Shown in pieces: positions 17,713 to 26,336 of a stretch of DNA of 64,000 bases; the stretch's first letter is position 1; each line of letters opens with the position of its first letter. The position numbers were made by a program, and so were the translations under genes. The notes beneath the pieces are model-generated. The model was not told the origin of the DNA. It was given only the letters and a program-made list of their open reading frames with translations, and searched no databases. The stretch is from Paenibacillus alkaliterrae (lineage in GTDB: Bacteria; Bacillota; Bacilli; Paenibacillales; Paenibacillaceae), in assembly GCF_021532375.1 (NCBI RefSeq), contig NZ_JAKGAP010000022.1, positions 1 through 64,000 on the forward strand. The letters are read 5' to 3'.

Positions 17713-18786
17713 ATGAATAATGAAGGATTGGCGATTAACGGCATTCGCAAAGCATTCGGCGGTTTTCAGGCGCTCCAAGATGTCAGTGTTCATATTCCAA
17801 AAGGAAAGTTTACGTGTCTGCTCGGTCCTAGCGGCTGCGGGAAGACGACATTGCTTCGCATAATAGCAGGTCTGGAACAGACAGACTCAGGCACGGTCAT
17901 GCTTGATGGACGAAATATTACGATGCAGCCTTCGGCAAAACGGAATTTCGGCATTGTGTTTCAATCGTATGCATTGTTTCCGAATTTGACCGTAAGCGAG
18001 AACGTTGGTTATGGCTTGAAGGGGAAGCAGCCGAAGCGGCAAATCGAGGAACGCGTGCAGGAAATGCTCGAGCTCGTCGGCTTGGCAGCCGTGCGCGACA
18101 GGTATCCTGCCCAGCTCTCCGGCGGACAGCAGCAGCGCGTTGCGCTCGCCAGAGCCATTGCGCTGTCGCCAGACATTCTGCTGCTCGATGAACCCTTGTC
18201 CGCTCTCGATGCCAAGGTGCGCGTGATGCTGCGCGAGCAGCTATGCGAGCTCCAGGAACGGCTAGGCATTACAACGGTTATGGTTACGCATGATCAGGAG
18301 GAGGCCTTGACGATGGCGGATCAAATCGTCGTTATGGATCATGGCCGTATCGTGCAAATCGGTACTCCCCAAGATGTATACGACAAGCCGAATACACCGT
18401 TCGTTGCGGATTTTATCGGCGCTATCAACTTCTTGCCGGCCGGAACGATGAAGTGGATGGAAGCAAGCCCGAATGATGTGCTTGCCATTCGTCCCGAGCA
18501 TATCCAGATCTATGAGAAGCAAGGCATGCCGGGGGAGCTAAATAACGGAGGAATCAGCGGTTTCGTGCAGCATGTCGAATTTAGGGGCGCTTTCTACCGC
18601 GTAAGCTTGCTGCTAGCCAATGAATTCGGCAGCAACACGGACATTAACGTAACGGTGGACCTTTCCGCGCAAATGGCTAACCGGTTCAACTGGTCGCGAA
18701 ATTCACTCCTTCATCTGCATTTGCCTGAAGAGCGTATGCTGCATTACCCCTCGCAAGCTCCGGGGGCGCAGAGGAGTACAGGATGA
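17713..18786 (+). CDS. ABC transporter ATPase, probable AEP importer
   Basis: This 357-residue ATPase has Walker A GPSGCGKTT, signature LSGGQQQRVALARA and Walker B ILLLDEPLSALD, plus a C-terminal TOBE-like region of about 110 residues. This is the FbpC/PotA-type arrangement also used by PhnT of AEP importers. I start at ATG 17713, seven bases after AAGGAG; an ATG at 17707 is only one base from it. It ends in an ATGA overlap with the fused permease. The AEP substrate is assigned from phnX and phnW in the same transcript. Confidence 0.88.
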   Translation: MNNEGLAINGIRKAFGGFQALQDVSVHIPKGKFTCLLGPSGCGKTTLLRIIAGLEQTDSGTVMLDGRNITMQPSAKRNFGIVFQSYALFPNLTVSENVGYGLKGKQPKRQIEERVQEMLELVGLAAVRDRYPAQLSGGQQQRVALARAIALSPDILLLDEPLSALDAKVRVMLREQLCELQERLGITTVMVTHDQEEALTMADQIVVMDHGRIVQIGTPQDVYDKPNTPFVADFIGAINFLPAGTMKWMEASPNDVLAIRPEHIQIYEKQGMPGELNNGGISGFVQHVEFRGAFYRVSLLLANEFGSNTDINVTVDLSAQMANRFNWSRNSLLHLHLPEERMLHYPSQAPGAQRSTG

Positions 18787-20516
18787 CAGTGAAAGCTAAC
18801 CATGTCACAGCCTTGCAAACGAGGATGAGCAGGAAAAAGTCGGGAGAAGGCGGCTGGTTGTTAAAGCTGATGCTGATCGCTCTTCTGCTTGCGTTAGTAT
18901 CAGCCATTGTGCTTCCGCTTTTATCCATGTTCAAGCAAGCATTTGTTGATTCAAGCGGCAATCCAGCAGGTCTGGCCAATTTTGCGAAATACTTTCAATC
19001 CCAATCGCTGCTCCAATCGCTGTTAAATACGATAACCGTATCGACGACTGCTACGGCAATTGCCGTACCGCTGGCTTTCGGACTAGCTTACGTGCTGACG
19101 CGAACGGATATTAAAGGGAAATCATTGTTCAAAGCGCTGGCTATGCTGCCTTTGTTCGCGCCGACTATGATGCACGGCATTGCGCTTACGTATTTATTCG
19201 GGCATCAGGGCTTGATATCGACCGGCCTGTTCGGCCTATTGCCTTTCGAATGGCGAATTCCGCTATACGGGTCGACGGGCATCATCATTTCGGAGGTCAT
19301 TTATACGTTTCCGCAGGCGTTCCTTATTTTGTGCGCAGGCCTTGCCGTCAGCGATTACCGCTTGTATGAGGCAGCCGAGTCAATGGGAGCAAGCGGATGG
19401 CGAAAGTTGCGGACGGTAACGCTTCCGTCGGTCAAATATGCGCTGCTTAGTGCTGTTGTCATTTGTTTTACGCTAAGCTTTACTGACTTTGGAGCTCCTA
19501 AGGTCGTCGGCGGTCAATACAACGTGCTTGCTACCGATATTTTCAAACAGGTTGTCGGTCAGCAAAATATGCCAATGGGAGCCGTCGTTGGTATCGTGCT
19601 GACGATTCCGGCTATAATTGCCTTCGTTGTTGATCGTATGGTGACACGAAAGCAGCAAGCCTATGTGACATCGAAATCGGTTCCCTATTCCGTCAAGCGA
19701 AACCGTACGCGCAATGCTCTCGCTTATGCATACGCGATTATGCTGTCGGCAATGGTCCTGCTCTTGATGGGAGCCGTCGTTCTCGCTTCGGTCGTGAAGA
19801 AATGGCCGTACGACATGTCGTTTACTTGGAGCAACTTCGATTTCTCCAAAGCGGCAGCAGGCGGCTTCGATCCGTTCTGGAACAGCGTGGAGATGGCGGC
19901 GTGGACAGCTGTAATCGGGACGGTTATTACCTTCCTCTTCGCTTATTTAATTGAGAATGCGCGCGTATACAAACCGATTAGACAAATGGCCTATTTTCTA
20001 TCTATATTGCCGTTGGCACTGCCCGGTCTCGTAATCGGGCTATCGTATATTTATTTTTTCAACCATCCTGCAAATCCGCTCCATTTCGTGTACGGGACGA
20101 TGATTATACTAGTTTTGGCTAATATCATTCATTTCTATTCCGTTCCGTTCATGACGGCGACAGCGACTTTGAAAATGATGGACAAGGAGTTCGACAGCGT
20201 CTCCGAATCGATGAATGTTTCGAAGCTCCGGACTTTTACGCGCATTACGGTTCCGTTGTCTTTGCCGGCTATATTGGAGATGGCCGTCTATTATTTCGTG
20301 AATGCAATGGTTACGGTATCGGCGCTGATCTTCCTGTATGCTTCGGATTTAAGGCTCGCATCGGTATCAATCGTCAGCATGGACGATGCGGGAGATACGG
20401 CTGCCGCCGCGGCGATGTCAGTACTCGTCGTTCTGCTGAATATTGTTGTCCGTATCCTGTATGAAGCGGGAACCGCGCGGCTGCGCCGAAGGATGTCGGC
20501 TTGGCAGAAGCGGTAA
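18783..20516 (+). CDS. fused ABC transporter permease, probable AEP importer
   Basis: The protein has 577 residues with two permease domains in one chain and about twelve membrane helices. Each half has an EAA loop: YEAAESMGASGWRKLRTVTL in the first and a counterpart around DSVSESMNVSKLRTFTRITV in the second. FbpB-type iron and some phosphonate importers have this fused form, whereas the classic PhnU/PhnV proteins are separate. It starts inside the end of the ATPase gene (ATGA) and would form the full channel alone. Confidence 0.88.
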   Translation: MTVKANHVTALQTRMSRKKSGEGGWLLKLMLIALLLALVSAIVLPLLSMFKQAFVDSSGNPAGLANFAKYFQSQSLLQSLLNTITVSTTATAIAVPLAFGLAYVLTRTDIKGKSLFKALAMLPLFAPTMMHGIALTYLFGHQGLISTGLFGLLPFEWRIPLYGSTGIIISEVIYTFPQAFLILCAGLAVSDYRLYEAAESMGASGWRKLRTVTLPSVKYALLSAVVICFTLSFTDFGAPKVVGGQYNVLATDIFKQVVGQQNMPMGAVVGIVLTIPAIIAFVVDRMVTRKQQAYVTSKSVPYSVKRNRTRNALAYAYAIMLSAMVLLLMGAVVLASVVKKWPYDMSFTWSNFDFSKAAAGGFDPFWNSVEMAAWTAVIGTVITFLFAYLIENARVYKPIRQMAYFLSILPLALPGLVIGLSYIYFFNHPANPLHFVYGTMIILVLANIIHFYSVPFMTATATLKMMDKEFDSVSESMNVSKLRTFTRITVPLSLPAILEMAVYYFVNAMVTVSALIFLYASDLRLASVSIVSMDDAGDTAAAAAMSVLVVLLNIVVRILYEAGTARLRRRMSAWQKR

Positions 20517-20578
20517 GAAAAGAAATGGATGCGCCGCATAAGTCGAGAAAATAACAAACAACACAATGGAGGCCAAGA

Positions 20579-21379
20579 ATGATGATTAAAACAGTAATTT
20601 TGGATTGGGCAGGCACGGTAGTGGACTATGGAAGCTTCGCGCCCGTTGAAGCGTTTCGCAGATTATTTGAGGAAAGAGGCATTGAGGCGTCTTCGAAAGC
20701 CATCCGCAAGCCGATGGGCCGCATGAAAAAGGATCATTTGCGGGACATTTGCTCCGATCCAGACGTATCGGCGGCTTGGCAAGCTAAATATGGCAGCGCT
20801 CCGAGCGAATGCGATATTGACGATATGTACGAGGCGTTCGAGCCGATGCTGTTTTCCATTCTTCATCAATTCGCTGCACCGGTGCCAGGCGCGCTTAAGC
20901 TGATTGCAAGCTTGCGGGGGCAAGGGATTACGATCGGAACGACGACGGGGTATACCCGTCCGATGATGGATATTATTGCGCCGGAGGCAGCTAAGCATGG
21001 TTATTCACCGGATAGCACGGTGACGCCTGATGAGGCAGCCGAAGGCCGTCCGCATCCTTGGATGATCTTCCGCAACGCGGAGCGGCTTGGCACTTATCCG
21101 ATGAGCGCGATCGTCAAATGCGGTGACACAGAGGCCGATATGCGGGAGGGACGGAATGCGGGCGTATGGTCAGTAGGCGTTATCTTTGGCGGAAACGAGA
21201 TCGGATTAACGCAAGCGGAGACGGCTGCGTTGACGCCTGCAGAGAAGGAAAGGCTGTTTGTCGAAGTATCGGAGCGGCTGATGCAAGCGGGAGCTCATTA
21301 TATTATTCGTGAAATCGGCGAACTGGACGGAATTATTAGTCATATCAATGAACGCATGAAGGAGGGAGAACAGCCATGA
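20579..21379 (+). CDS. phnX: phosphonoacetaldehyde hydrolase
   Basis: This is a HAD-superfamily enzyme of 266 residues, the usual length. The PhnX-type nucleophile motif is VILDWAGT with Asp9, where Ala replaces the second Asp of phosphatases. The Schiff-base lysine candidate is Lys50 in PMGRMKKDH. It splits phosphonoacetaldehyde into acetaldehyde and phosphate, the second step of AEP degradation. GGAGG (20568-20572) serves either ATG 20579 or 20582. Its stop overlaps the phnW start, so the two steps are translated together. Confidence 0.95.
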   Translation: MMIKTVILDWAGTVVDYGSFAPVEAFRRLFEERGIEASSKAIRKPMGRMKKDHLRDICSDPDVSAAWQAKYGSAPSECDIDDMYEAFEPMLFSILHQFAAPVPGALKLIASLRGQGITIGTTTGYTRPMMDIIAPEAAKHGYSPDSTVTPDEAAEGRPHPWMIFRNAERLGTYPMSAIVKCGDTEADMREGRNAGVWSVGVIFGGNEIGLTQAETAALTPAEKERLFVEVSERLMQAGAHYIIREIGELDGIISHINERMKEGEQP

Positions 21380-22503
21380 CAGCATACGAAACAGCATCAA
21401 CGTCAAATCCTTATTTACTGCTTACACCAGGGCCCTTGACGACGACCCGGACCGTGAAGGAAGCGATGCTGAAAGACTGGTGCACCTGGGACGAGGAGTA
21501 TAACCGTTTGGTAGCTTCCATTCGGGAAAGGCTTGTTCAATTGGCGGTGAAGACGGAGACGGAGCTTTACACAGCGGTGCTGATGCAAGGAAGCGGGACA
21601 TTCAGCGTGGAAGCGGCAATTGGCACTGCGCTGCCGCGCGAAGGCGGCAGGCTGGCTATTGCGGTTAACGGCGCTTATGGAGAGAGAATCGTTCAGATTG
21701 CCGAGGTGCTGGGCATTCCGACTACGGTTGTACGCTTTGATGAGCGCAGCGCGATCGATCCGGCCGTATTCGAGCAGGCACTGCGGCATGATCCGTCCAT
21801 TACGCATGCGGCGGTCGTGCATTGCGAAACGACGACAGGCGTTCTTAACCCGCTTGCGGAAATAGCAGAAGCAGTTAAACGCCGGGGAGTTACGTTCATT
21901 GTGGATGCGATGAGCAGCTTCGGCGGCGTAGCTCTCGATATGAAGGAGCTAGGCATCGATTATTTGGTCAGCAGCAGTAATAAATGCGTGCAAGGCGTAC
22001 CGGGCTTCGGCTTCGTTATCACGCGCCGCGAAGCAATTGCCGCCTGCAAAGGCCATGCGCGTTCGTTATCGCTGGATTTGTACGACCAGTGGGACATGAT
22101 GGAGCGATCTAACAGCAAATGGCGTTACACGTCCCCGACGCATGTCGTGCGTGCATTCGATCAGGCGCTGCGGGAGCTGGAGCTTGAAGGTGGAATCGCA
22201 GCCAGGCAAAACCGCTATAGCAGCAACCAGCGCGTATTGACGGAAGGCATGGAAGATGCCGGCTTCTCCGTGCTGCTGCCCCGCGAGTGGCAATCGCCGA
22301 TCATAACCGCATTTCGTTATCCGGATGCCGAATTTTCGTTCGAACAATTTTATGCTCGCCTGAAAAAAGAGGGCTTCGTATTGTATCCAGGCAAGCTGAC
22401 CTCGGAGCCTACTTTCCGAATCGGCAGCATTGGCGATGTCCATCCGTCCGATATGGAAAGATTAGTTGCGGTGATCAAAAGCAATCAATTGACATTTTAT
22501 TAA
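21376..22503 (+). CDS. phnW: 2-aminoethylphosphonate-pyruvate transaminase
   Basis: This is a class V PLP-dependent aminotransferase of 375 residues. The N-terminal LLLTPGPLTTTRTVKEAML is typical of PhnW. The PLP lysine is Lys203 in VSSSNKCVQGVPGFGFV, and the Asp of FIVDAMSSFGG should hold the pyridine nitrogen. It converts AEP plus pyruvate into phosphonoacetaldehyde plus alanine, feeding PhnX. It is coupled to phnX by an ATGA overlap and followed 21 bases later by a dehydrogenase-like gene. Confidence 0.95.
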   Translation: MTAYETASTSNPYLLLTPGPLTTTRTVKEAMLKDWCTWDEEYNRLVASIRERLVQLAVKTETELYTAVLMQGSGTFSVEAAIGTALPREGGRLAIAVNGAYGERIVQIAEVLGIPTTVVRFDERSAIDPAVFEQALRHDPSITHAAVVHCETTTGVLNPLAEIAEAVKRRGVTFIVDAMSSFGGVALDMKELGIDYLVSSSNKCVQGVPGFGFVITRREAIAACKGHARSLSLDLYDQWDMMERSNSKWRYTSPTHVVRAFDQALRELELEGGIAARQNRYSSNQRVLTEGMEDAGFSVLLPREWQSPIITAFRYPDAEFSFEQFYARLKKEGFVLYPGKLTSEPTFRIGSIGDVHPSDMERLVAVIKSNQLTFY

Positions 22504-22524
22504 GCATAAAGGGGATCGGGAGCG

Positions 22525-23712
22525 ATGAAGGTATTCTGTTTGGGCGGCGCGGGACGAATTTGCAGGGAGGCGGTGCTGGATCTGGTTCAGCATTCCGCAT
22601 TCGAATTGATCACAATAGGCGATTTCAACTTGGAGGCGGCTGAGGCTGTCGCGGCCAGTCTCGATGACAAACGGGTTCGCGCGGTACGGGTCAACGTGCT
22701 TGACCATGCGGCGACCGTGGAACAACTTAAAGGTTACGATATTGTAATGGACGGAACGACGATTACGTTAAACGGACTTTCTACCGCTTGCATTGCGGAA
22801 GCAGGCTGTCACGGCATTAATTTAAACGGCTTTGGCGAAGAGGATGCCAGTCATGAAATATTCGCCCGTCACGGAAAAATTTGCTTGCCCGGTTTCGGGA
22901 TGACGCCCGGCGTTACGCAAATGATGGCGATGCATGCGGCTAATCAGTTGAAGGAGGTACATGAGGTTCGTGTCAGCCACGGCTCTTACCGCCCGATCGC
23001 CTTTTCCAAGTCGATTGCGGAAACGACCGTATACGAATATGATCCCGAACTGCCTGGCAGAGTGGTGTTTGAGAACGGGCAATTCATTCAAGTAGAGCCG
23101 TTTGCGCGTCCGCGTGAAATCGAGCTGCCCGAGCCGTACGGCACCTCCGTGCAATATATAATTCCGCACGCGGAGACGCGTACGCTGGCCAAGGCTCTCG
23201 AGGGCAAGGGCGTCCGCTTGGTTGAAGTAAGAGGAACGTGGCCGCAGCCCAATATGAGGCTTGTCCGTGCGTTGTACGAATACGGGTTCATGCGCAACGA
23301 TAAAATTACAATCGGCGATCAGAAAATCGGCATCATGGATGCCATTGGGCAATATTTGTTCGAATCAAAGGAAGGACATCATACCGAGCTATACGGCTAT
23401 TCCCTGCATATTGAAGTAACCGGAATATCCGCCCAGACCGGAGAAGCGGTAAGGCATACGCTCATTCATACGCATCCGGCATCTGACGGGTCGGTTGAAG
23501 ACTGGGAGGGCTTGCGTGCATACACTCGCAATGTCGGCATTCCGCTTGCCATTGCGACGGAGCTTATTGCCAGCGGACAAACGCTTTGCAAGGATCGTCC
23601 GGGCATCGTCACGCCTGAAGACGCTTTTGAGCCTGCCGTCATTTTCGAACAACTTAAGAAGCGCGGTATTCTCATTCACGAAAAGATTGAGAGTTTGGCA
23701 GAAGTGCGCTAG
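22525..23712 (+). CDS. saccharopine-dehydrogenase-like NAD(P)-binding enzyme in the AEP operon
   Basis: This 395-residue protein opens with a Rossmann fold (KVFCLGGAGRICREAV, residues 2-17). Its layout is that of saccharopine dehydrogenase and lysine-6-dehydrogenase: dinucleotide domain to about 130, then the long mixed catalytic domain. The segment GFGMTPGVTQMMA is family-like. It is not part of the known PhnW/PhnX route. Because PhnW makes alanine, or because related amines might be imported, it could act on an amino acid, imine or aldehyde of this pathway; that is inference. AAAGGGG precedes ATG 22525, and it lies in the same transcript as phnW. Confidence 0.75.
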   Translation: MKVFCLGGAGRICREAVLDLVQHSAFELITIGDFNLEAAEAVAASLDDKRVRAVRVNVLDHAATVEQLKGYDIVMDGTTITLNGLSTACIAEAGCHGINLNGFGEEDASHEIFARHGKICLPGFGMTPGVTQMMAMHAANQLKEVHEVRVSHGSYRPIAFSKSIAETTVYEYDPELPGRVVFENGQFIQVEPFARPREIELPEPYGTSVQYIIPHAETRTLAKALEGKGVRLVEVRGTWPQPNMRLVRALYEYGFMRNDKITIGDQKIGIMDAIGQYLFESKEGHHTELYGYSLHIEVTGISAQTGEAVRHTLIHTHPASDGSVEDWEGLRAYTRNVGIPLAIATELIASGQTLCKDRPGIVTPEDAFEPAVIFEQLKKRGILIHEKIESLAEVR

Positions 23713-23769
23713 AATACGTTTAACATTATAATGAAGGCTTGTTAAGCTGAAGATGAAGGGGATATCGCG

Positions 23770-24555
23770 ATGTCGCTCGCCGGAGAAGAACGGAAGCAGA
23801 TCATCATTAATATGCTGCAATTGAAAGGAAAGGTTCGTACGCCTGAGCTCGTACAAGCGCTTGACGTTTCGTCGGAGACGATCCGCCGTTACTTGGAGGA
23901 GCTTGAGAATGAACTCAAGCTGAAGCGGGTTTATGGCGGCGCCGTGAAAATTAATGTAGAGCGGGAAGAGCCTGCTTACGTTCGGCGCGAGGTGCTGCAG
24001 GCGGAGGAAAAACGGCGAATCGGACGTGCTGCCGCTTCCTTGATTCAGGATAAGGACGTTGTCGTCATCGACGACGGAACGACGACGCTGCAAATGATAG
24101 ATTCACTAGTGCTTAAGAAGCAGCTTACGGTGCTGGTTACATCCGTATATACGCTGAATCTGCTGATCGGGTATAAAAACCGGAACATATTTGACGGGGA
24201 AATCGTCCTGATCGGAGGACGAATAAATACAAAGCATTACCGTACTTCCGGAACGCTTGCGATGGAGTTTATGTCTAACTTCAACGTAGACAAGGCTTTT
24301 GTAGTCGCAGACGGCCTGCAGATCGACAGCGGCGTGACGAGCTATGAGGATGAGCGCGGCGTGCTTGCAAGAACCTTCATGAAGCAGGCGAAGCAGACGA
24401 TCGTTTTGGCCGACTATACAAAGATTGGCACAAGCCATTACTATAAAATTGCCGATTTTAAAGAGATTGATATGGTCATAAGCGACGTCGCGCCTCCGAA
24501 CGCCTGGCAAGCCAAGCTCGATGATCGGGATGTGCACTGGATTGTAGCGGAATAA
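23770..24555 (+). CDS. DeoR-family regulator of the AEP genes
   Basis: This 261-residue protein has a DeoR helix-turn-helix near residues 8-60 (GKVRTPELVQALDVSSETIR), then the DeoR sensor domain with the DDGTTTLQM loop that in this family binds phosphorylated ligands. It probably represses the AEP genes until a pathway intermediate binds, and the motif shared by the two cluster promoters is the likely target. Many phosphonate clusters use GntR or LysR regulators instead. GAAGGGGAT precedes ATG 23770. TATAAT in the 57-base gap upstream could be an internal promoter. Confidence 0.85.
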   Translation: MSLAGEERKQIIINMLQLKGKVRTPELVQALDVSSETIRRYLEELENELKLKRVYGGAVKINVEREEPAYVRREVLQAEEKRRIGRAAASLIQDKDVVVIDDGTTTLQMIDSLVLKKQLTVLVTSVYTLNLLIGYKNRNIFDGEIVLIGGRINTKHYRTSGTLAMEFMSNFNVDKAFVVADGLQIDSGVTSYEDERGVLARTFMKQAKQTIVLADYTKIGTSHYYKIADFKEIDMVISDVAPPNAWQAKLDDRDVHWIVAE

Positions 24556-24569
24556 CGGCTATCCTATAT

Positions 24570-24609
24570 AGAACCTTTAAGTCTATCGACGATTAGGGTT
24601 CTTTTTTTT
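24570..24609 (+). terminator. terminator after the AEP catabolic operon
   Basis: AGAACCT pairs with AGGGTTCT (one bulged base) around a loop of about 20 bases, followed by a run of seven T. It separates the operon from the binding-protein gene, which has its own promoter. Confidence 0.75.
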
Positions 24610-24647
24610 ATGCGCAGGATCTATGAAAAAGTAGAAAAGTCCACACA

Positions 24648-24721
24648 AAAACAATTAAACATAAAACAAAACAATTTATTTACTTGTAATTAACAGTGCG
24701 TTAAACAAACAAGCATATAGT
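24648..24721 (+). promoter_or_regulatory. promoter and shared motif upstream of the AEP binding protein
   Basis: AAAACAATTAAACA (24648-24661) and TTTACTTGT (24679-24687) repeat the two blocks found before the ATPase gene. TTAACA (24690-24695) is a likely -35, with CATATA or TATAGT near 24714-24721 as -10. This argues that both transcripts answer to the same regulator. Confidence 0.6.
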
Positions 24722-24760
24722 AGAGCTAGTGAAGAACATCATCGAAAGGGAGAATCAAAA

Positions 24761-25861
24761 ATGAAAAGAAACTGGTTTCTATTAATGAGTATGCTTATTA
24801 TCCTTACTGTGTTGTCTGCATGCGGCAGCAACGGGAGCGCTAATACCGAAGCTGATAATCCTTCCGGCAATACGGCTGCGGCAGGAGCGGGGCTTGATAC
24901 GGAAAGCAAGGAGCTTACCGTCTATACGGCACTTGAGGATGACCAAATTAAGGAGTACTTGAAATCGTTCAATGAAAAATATCCGGATATAAAGCTGAAT
25001 ATCGTTCGCGATTCGACTGGTATTATTACGGCTAAGCTGCTTGCCGAGAAGGATAACCCGCAAGCCGACGTCGTTTGGGGCGTTGCCGCGACAAGCTTGC
25101 TCGTTCTTGATCAGAACGGCATGCTGGAGCCGTATTCACCTGTAGGGATCGATCGCATTCAAGATGATTTCAAGGATAGCTCTAGCCCGGCGCACTGGGT
25201 AGGTATCGATGCATGGGAAACGGCGATTACCGCCAATACGGTAGAGCTGGAGAAAAAAGGGCTTGCCGTTCCGCAATCGTATGAGGATTTAATAAAACCG
25301 GAATATAAGGGTCTGATCACGATGCCTAATCCGGCTTCGTCGGGAACGGGCTTTCTGACGGTATCCGGCCTGCAGCAGCTGCTGGGCGCAGATCAAGCTT
25401 GGGAGTATTTGGACAAGCTTCACGAGAACATCGGTATTTACACGCATTCCGGTTCCAAACCGGCGAAGATGGCGGGTACCGGCGAGTATCCGATCGGAAT
25501 TTCTTTCGGCTACCGCGGCATTAAAGAGAAAAACGACGGTTCCCCCGTTGAAGTCGTCTTTCCTGCAGAAGGTTCAGGCTGGGATGTAGAAGCCAATGCA
25601 TTGATGAAAAAAGCAACGATTAAAAAAGCAGCAAAGGATTTCCTCGACTGGGCCATTACGGACGAAGCCATGGCTGAATACAGCAAAAACTATCCAATCG
25701 TAGCGGTGAAGGGCGATTCGGGCGTCATTCCGGACGGCTACACGAAAAATCCGGTGGAGCAATTGATCGAGTACGACCTGCAGGAAGCTGCGAAGGATCG
25801 CGATAACGTGCTTAACGAGTGGAGCGCGCGATACGACAGCAAGAGCGAGCCGAAATCTTAA
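24761..25861 (+). CDS. ABC transporter substrate-binding lipoprotein, probable AEP-binding
   Basis: This 366-residue lipoprotein has signal peptide and lipobox ending LSAC, with Cys21 lipidated, and then an Asn/Gly/Ala-rich linker. The mature part resembles the FbpA/PotD-like family 1 binding proteins found with AEP importers ([46 protein letters not shown]). It should deliver substrate to the fused permease and ATPase encoded about 4-6 kb upstream. Its separate promoter carries the shared motif, which would allow high expression. The ligand is assigned from context only. Confidence 0.85.
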   Translation: MKRNWFLLMSMLIILTVLSACGSNGSANTEADNPSGNTAAAGAGLDTESKELTVYTALEDDQIKEYLKSFNEKYPDIKLNIVRDSTGIITAKLLAEKDNPQADVVWGVAATSLLVLDQNGMLEPYSPVGIDRIQDDFKDSSSPAHWVGIDAWETAITANTVELEKKGLAVPQSYEDLIKPEYKGLITMPNPASSGTGFLTVSGLQQLLGADQAWEYLDKLHENIGIYTHSGSKPAKMAGTGEYPIGISFGYRGIKEKNDGSPVEVVFPAEGSGWDVEANALMKKATIKKAAKDFLDWAITDEAMAEYSKNYPIVAVKGDSGVIPDGYTKNPVEQLIEYDLQEAAKDRDNVLNEWSARYDSKSEPKS

Positions 25862-25927
25862 TGCAATGCTAATGAGTACCGGGCGATGATGAAAATGAGC
25901 AGGAGCACATTTTGCCGAATTGCCTAT

Positions 25928-25954
25928 ACATTTTTATCTCTGAATCATAGGATA
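25928..25954 (+). promoter_or_regulatory. sigma-K-type promoter of yjcZ copy 2
   Basis: AC at 25928-25929 and CATAGGATA at 25946-25954 are separated by 16 bases, the same elements and spacing as copy 1. Confidence 0.65.
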
Positions 25955-25983
25955 CTGTACCTTAACAAAAAGGAGATGAACAA

Positions 25984-26145
25984 ATGAGCTATGGAGTAGC
26001 AGGTGCCGGCGCAGGACACTGCTGTCATTATCCGGTTGCAGGAGCTGGACATTGCGGACCTGGAGTTGGCGGAGCATTCACAAGCGTAGGCGGTATTCTT
26101 GTCCTTTTCATTCTGCTTGTCATCATATCCCGTGCATGCTGGTAA
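25984..26145 (+). CDS. YjcZ-family sporulation peptide, copy 2
   Basis: This 53-residue peptide has a Gly/Ala-rich N-terminal half that contains more Cys and His than copy 1 (GAGHCCHYPVAGAGHCGPG), then VGGAFTSVG and the same membrane helix, ending in ACW. The ribosome site AAGGAGATG is identical to that of copy 1. The extra Cys and His residues could bind metal or crosslink in the spore coat, but that is speculation. Promoter and terminator repeat those of copy 1. Confidence 0.85.
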   Translation: MSYGVAGAGAGHCCHYPVAGAGHCGPGVGGAFTSVGGILVLFILLVIISRACW

Positions 26146-26207
26146 TCGTCAACGGAGCTTACTTGTAAATCGGCATAATTGCGTTTCCACTAACTGAAAT
26201 AGGTTAA

Positions 26208-26240
26208 AAAATCCCCAAGTGCCTGAGCCTTGGGGATTTT
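26208..26240 (+). terminator. terminator of yjcZ copy 2
   Basis: AAAATCCCCAAG pairs with CTTGGGGATTTT around TGCCTGAGC, nearly identical to the hairpin of copy 1. Confidence 0.85.
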
Positions 26241-26269
26241 GAATTGTTCATGAATAAAAGATGAACGAG

Positions 26270-26289
26270 CGTAACGGTTACGATATAAT
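26270..26289 (+). promoter_or_regulatory. Zur-like palindrome beside the COG0523 GTPase promoter
   Basis: CGTAACGGTTACG (26270-26282) is a palindrome with the CGTAA-NNN-TTACG core of Bacillus Zur boxes. TATAAT follows at 26284-26289, so the palindrome lies between the -35 and -10 and bound repressor would block the polymerase. The outer positions match the full 23-bp Zur consensus only partly (GAT on the right side). Confidence 0.5.
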
Positions 26290-26336
26290 AGAAGATGATT
26301 GAGAAGCATTCATTTCATTGAACGGGAGAAGCAAAC

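Larger units (their letters stand above)
25900..26240 (+). repeat. yjcZ cassette, copy 2 (promoter, gene, terminator)
   Basis: This is the second copy of the unit at 17098-17440. The gene is the most conserved part; promoter and trailer are recognisable but diverged, so the duplication is not recent. Same orientation, so the pair are direct repeats bracketing the whole AEP cluster. Confidence 0.75.
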
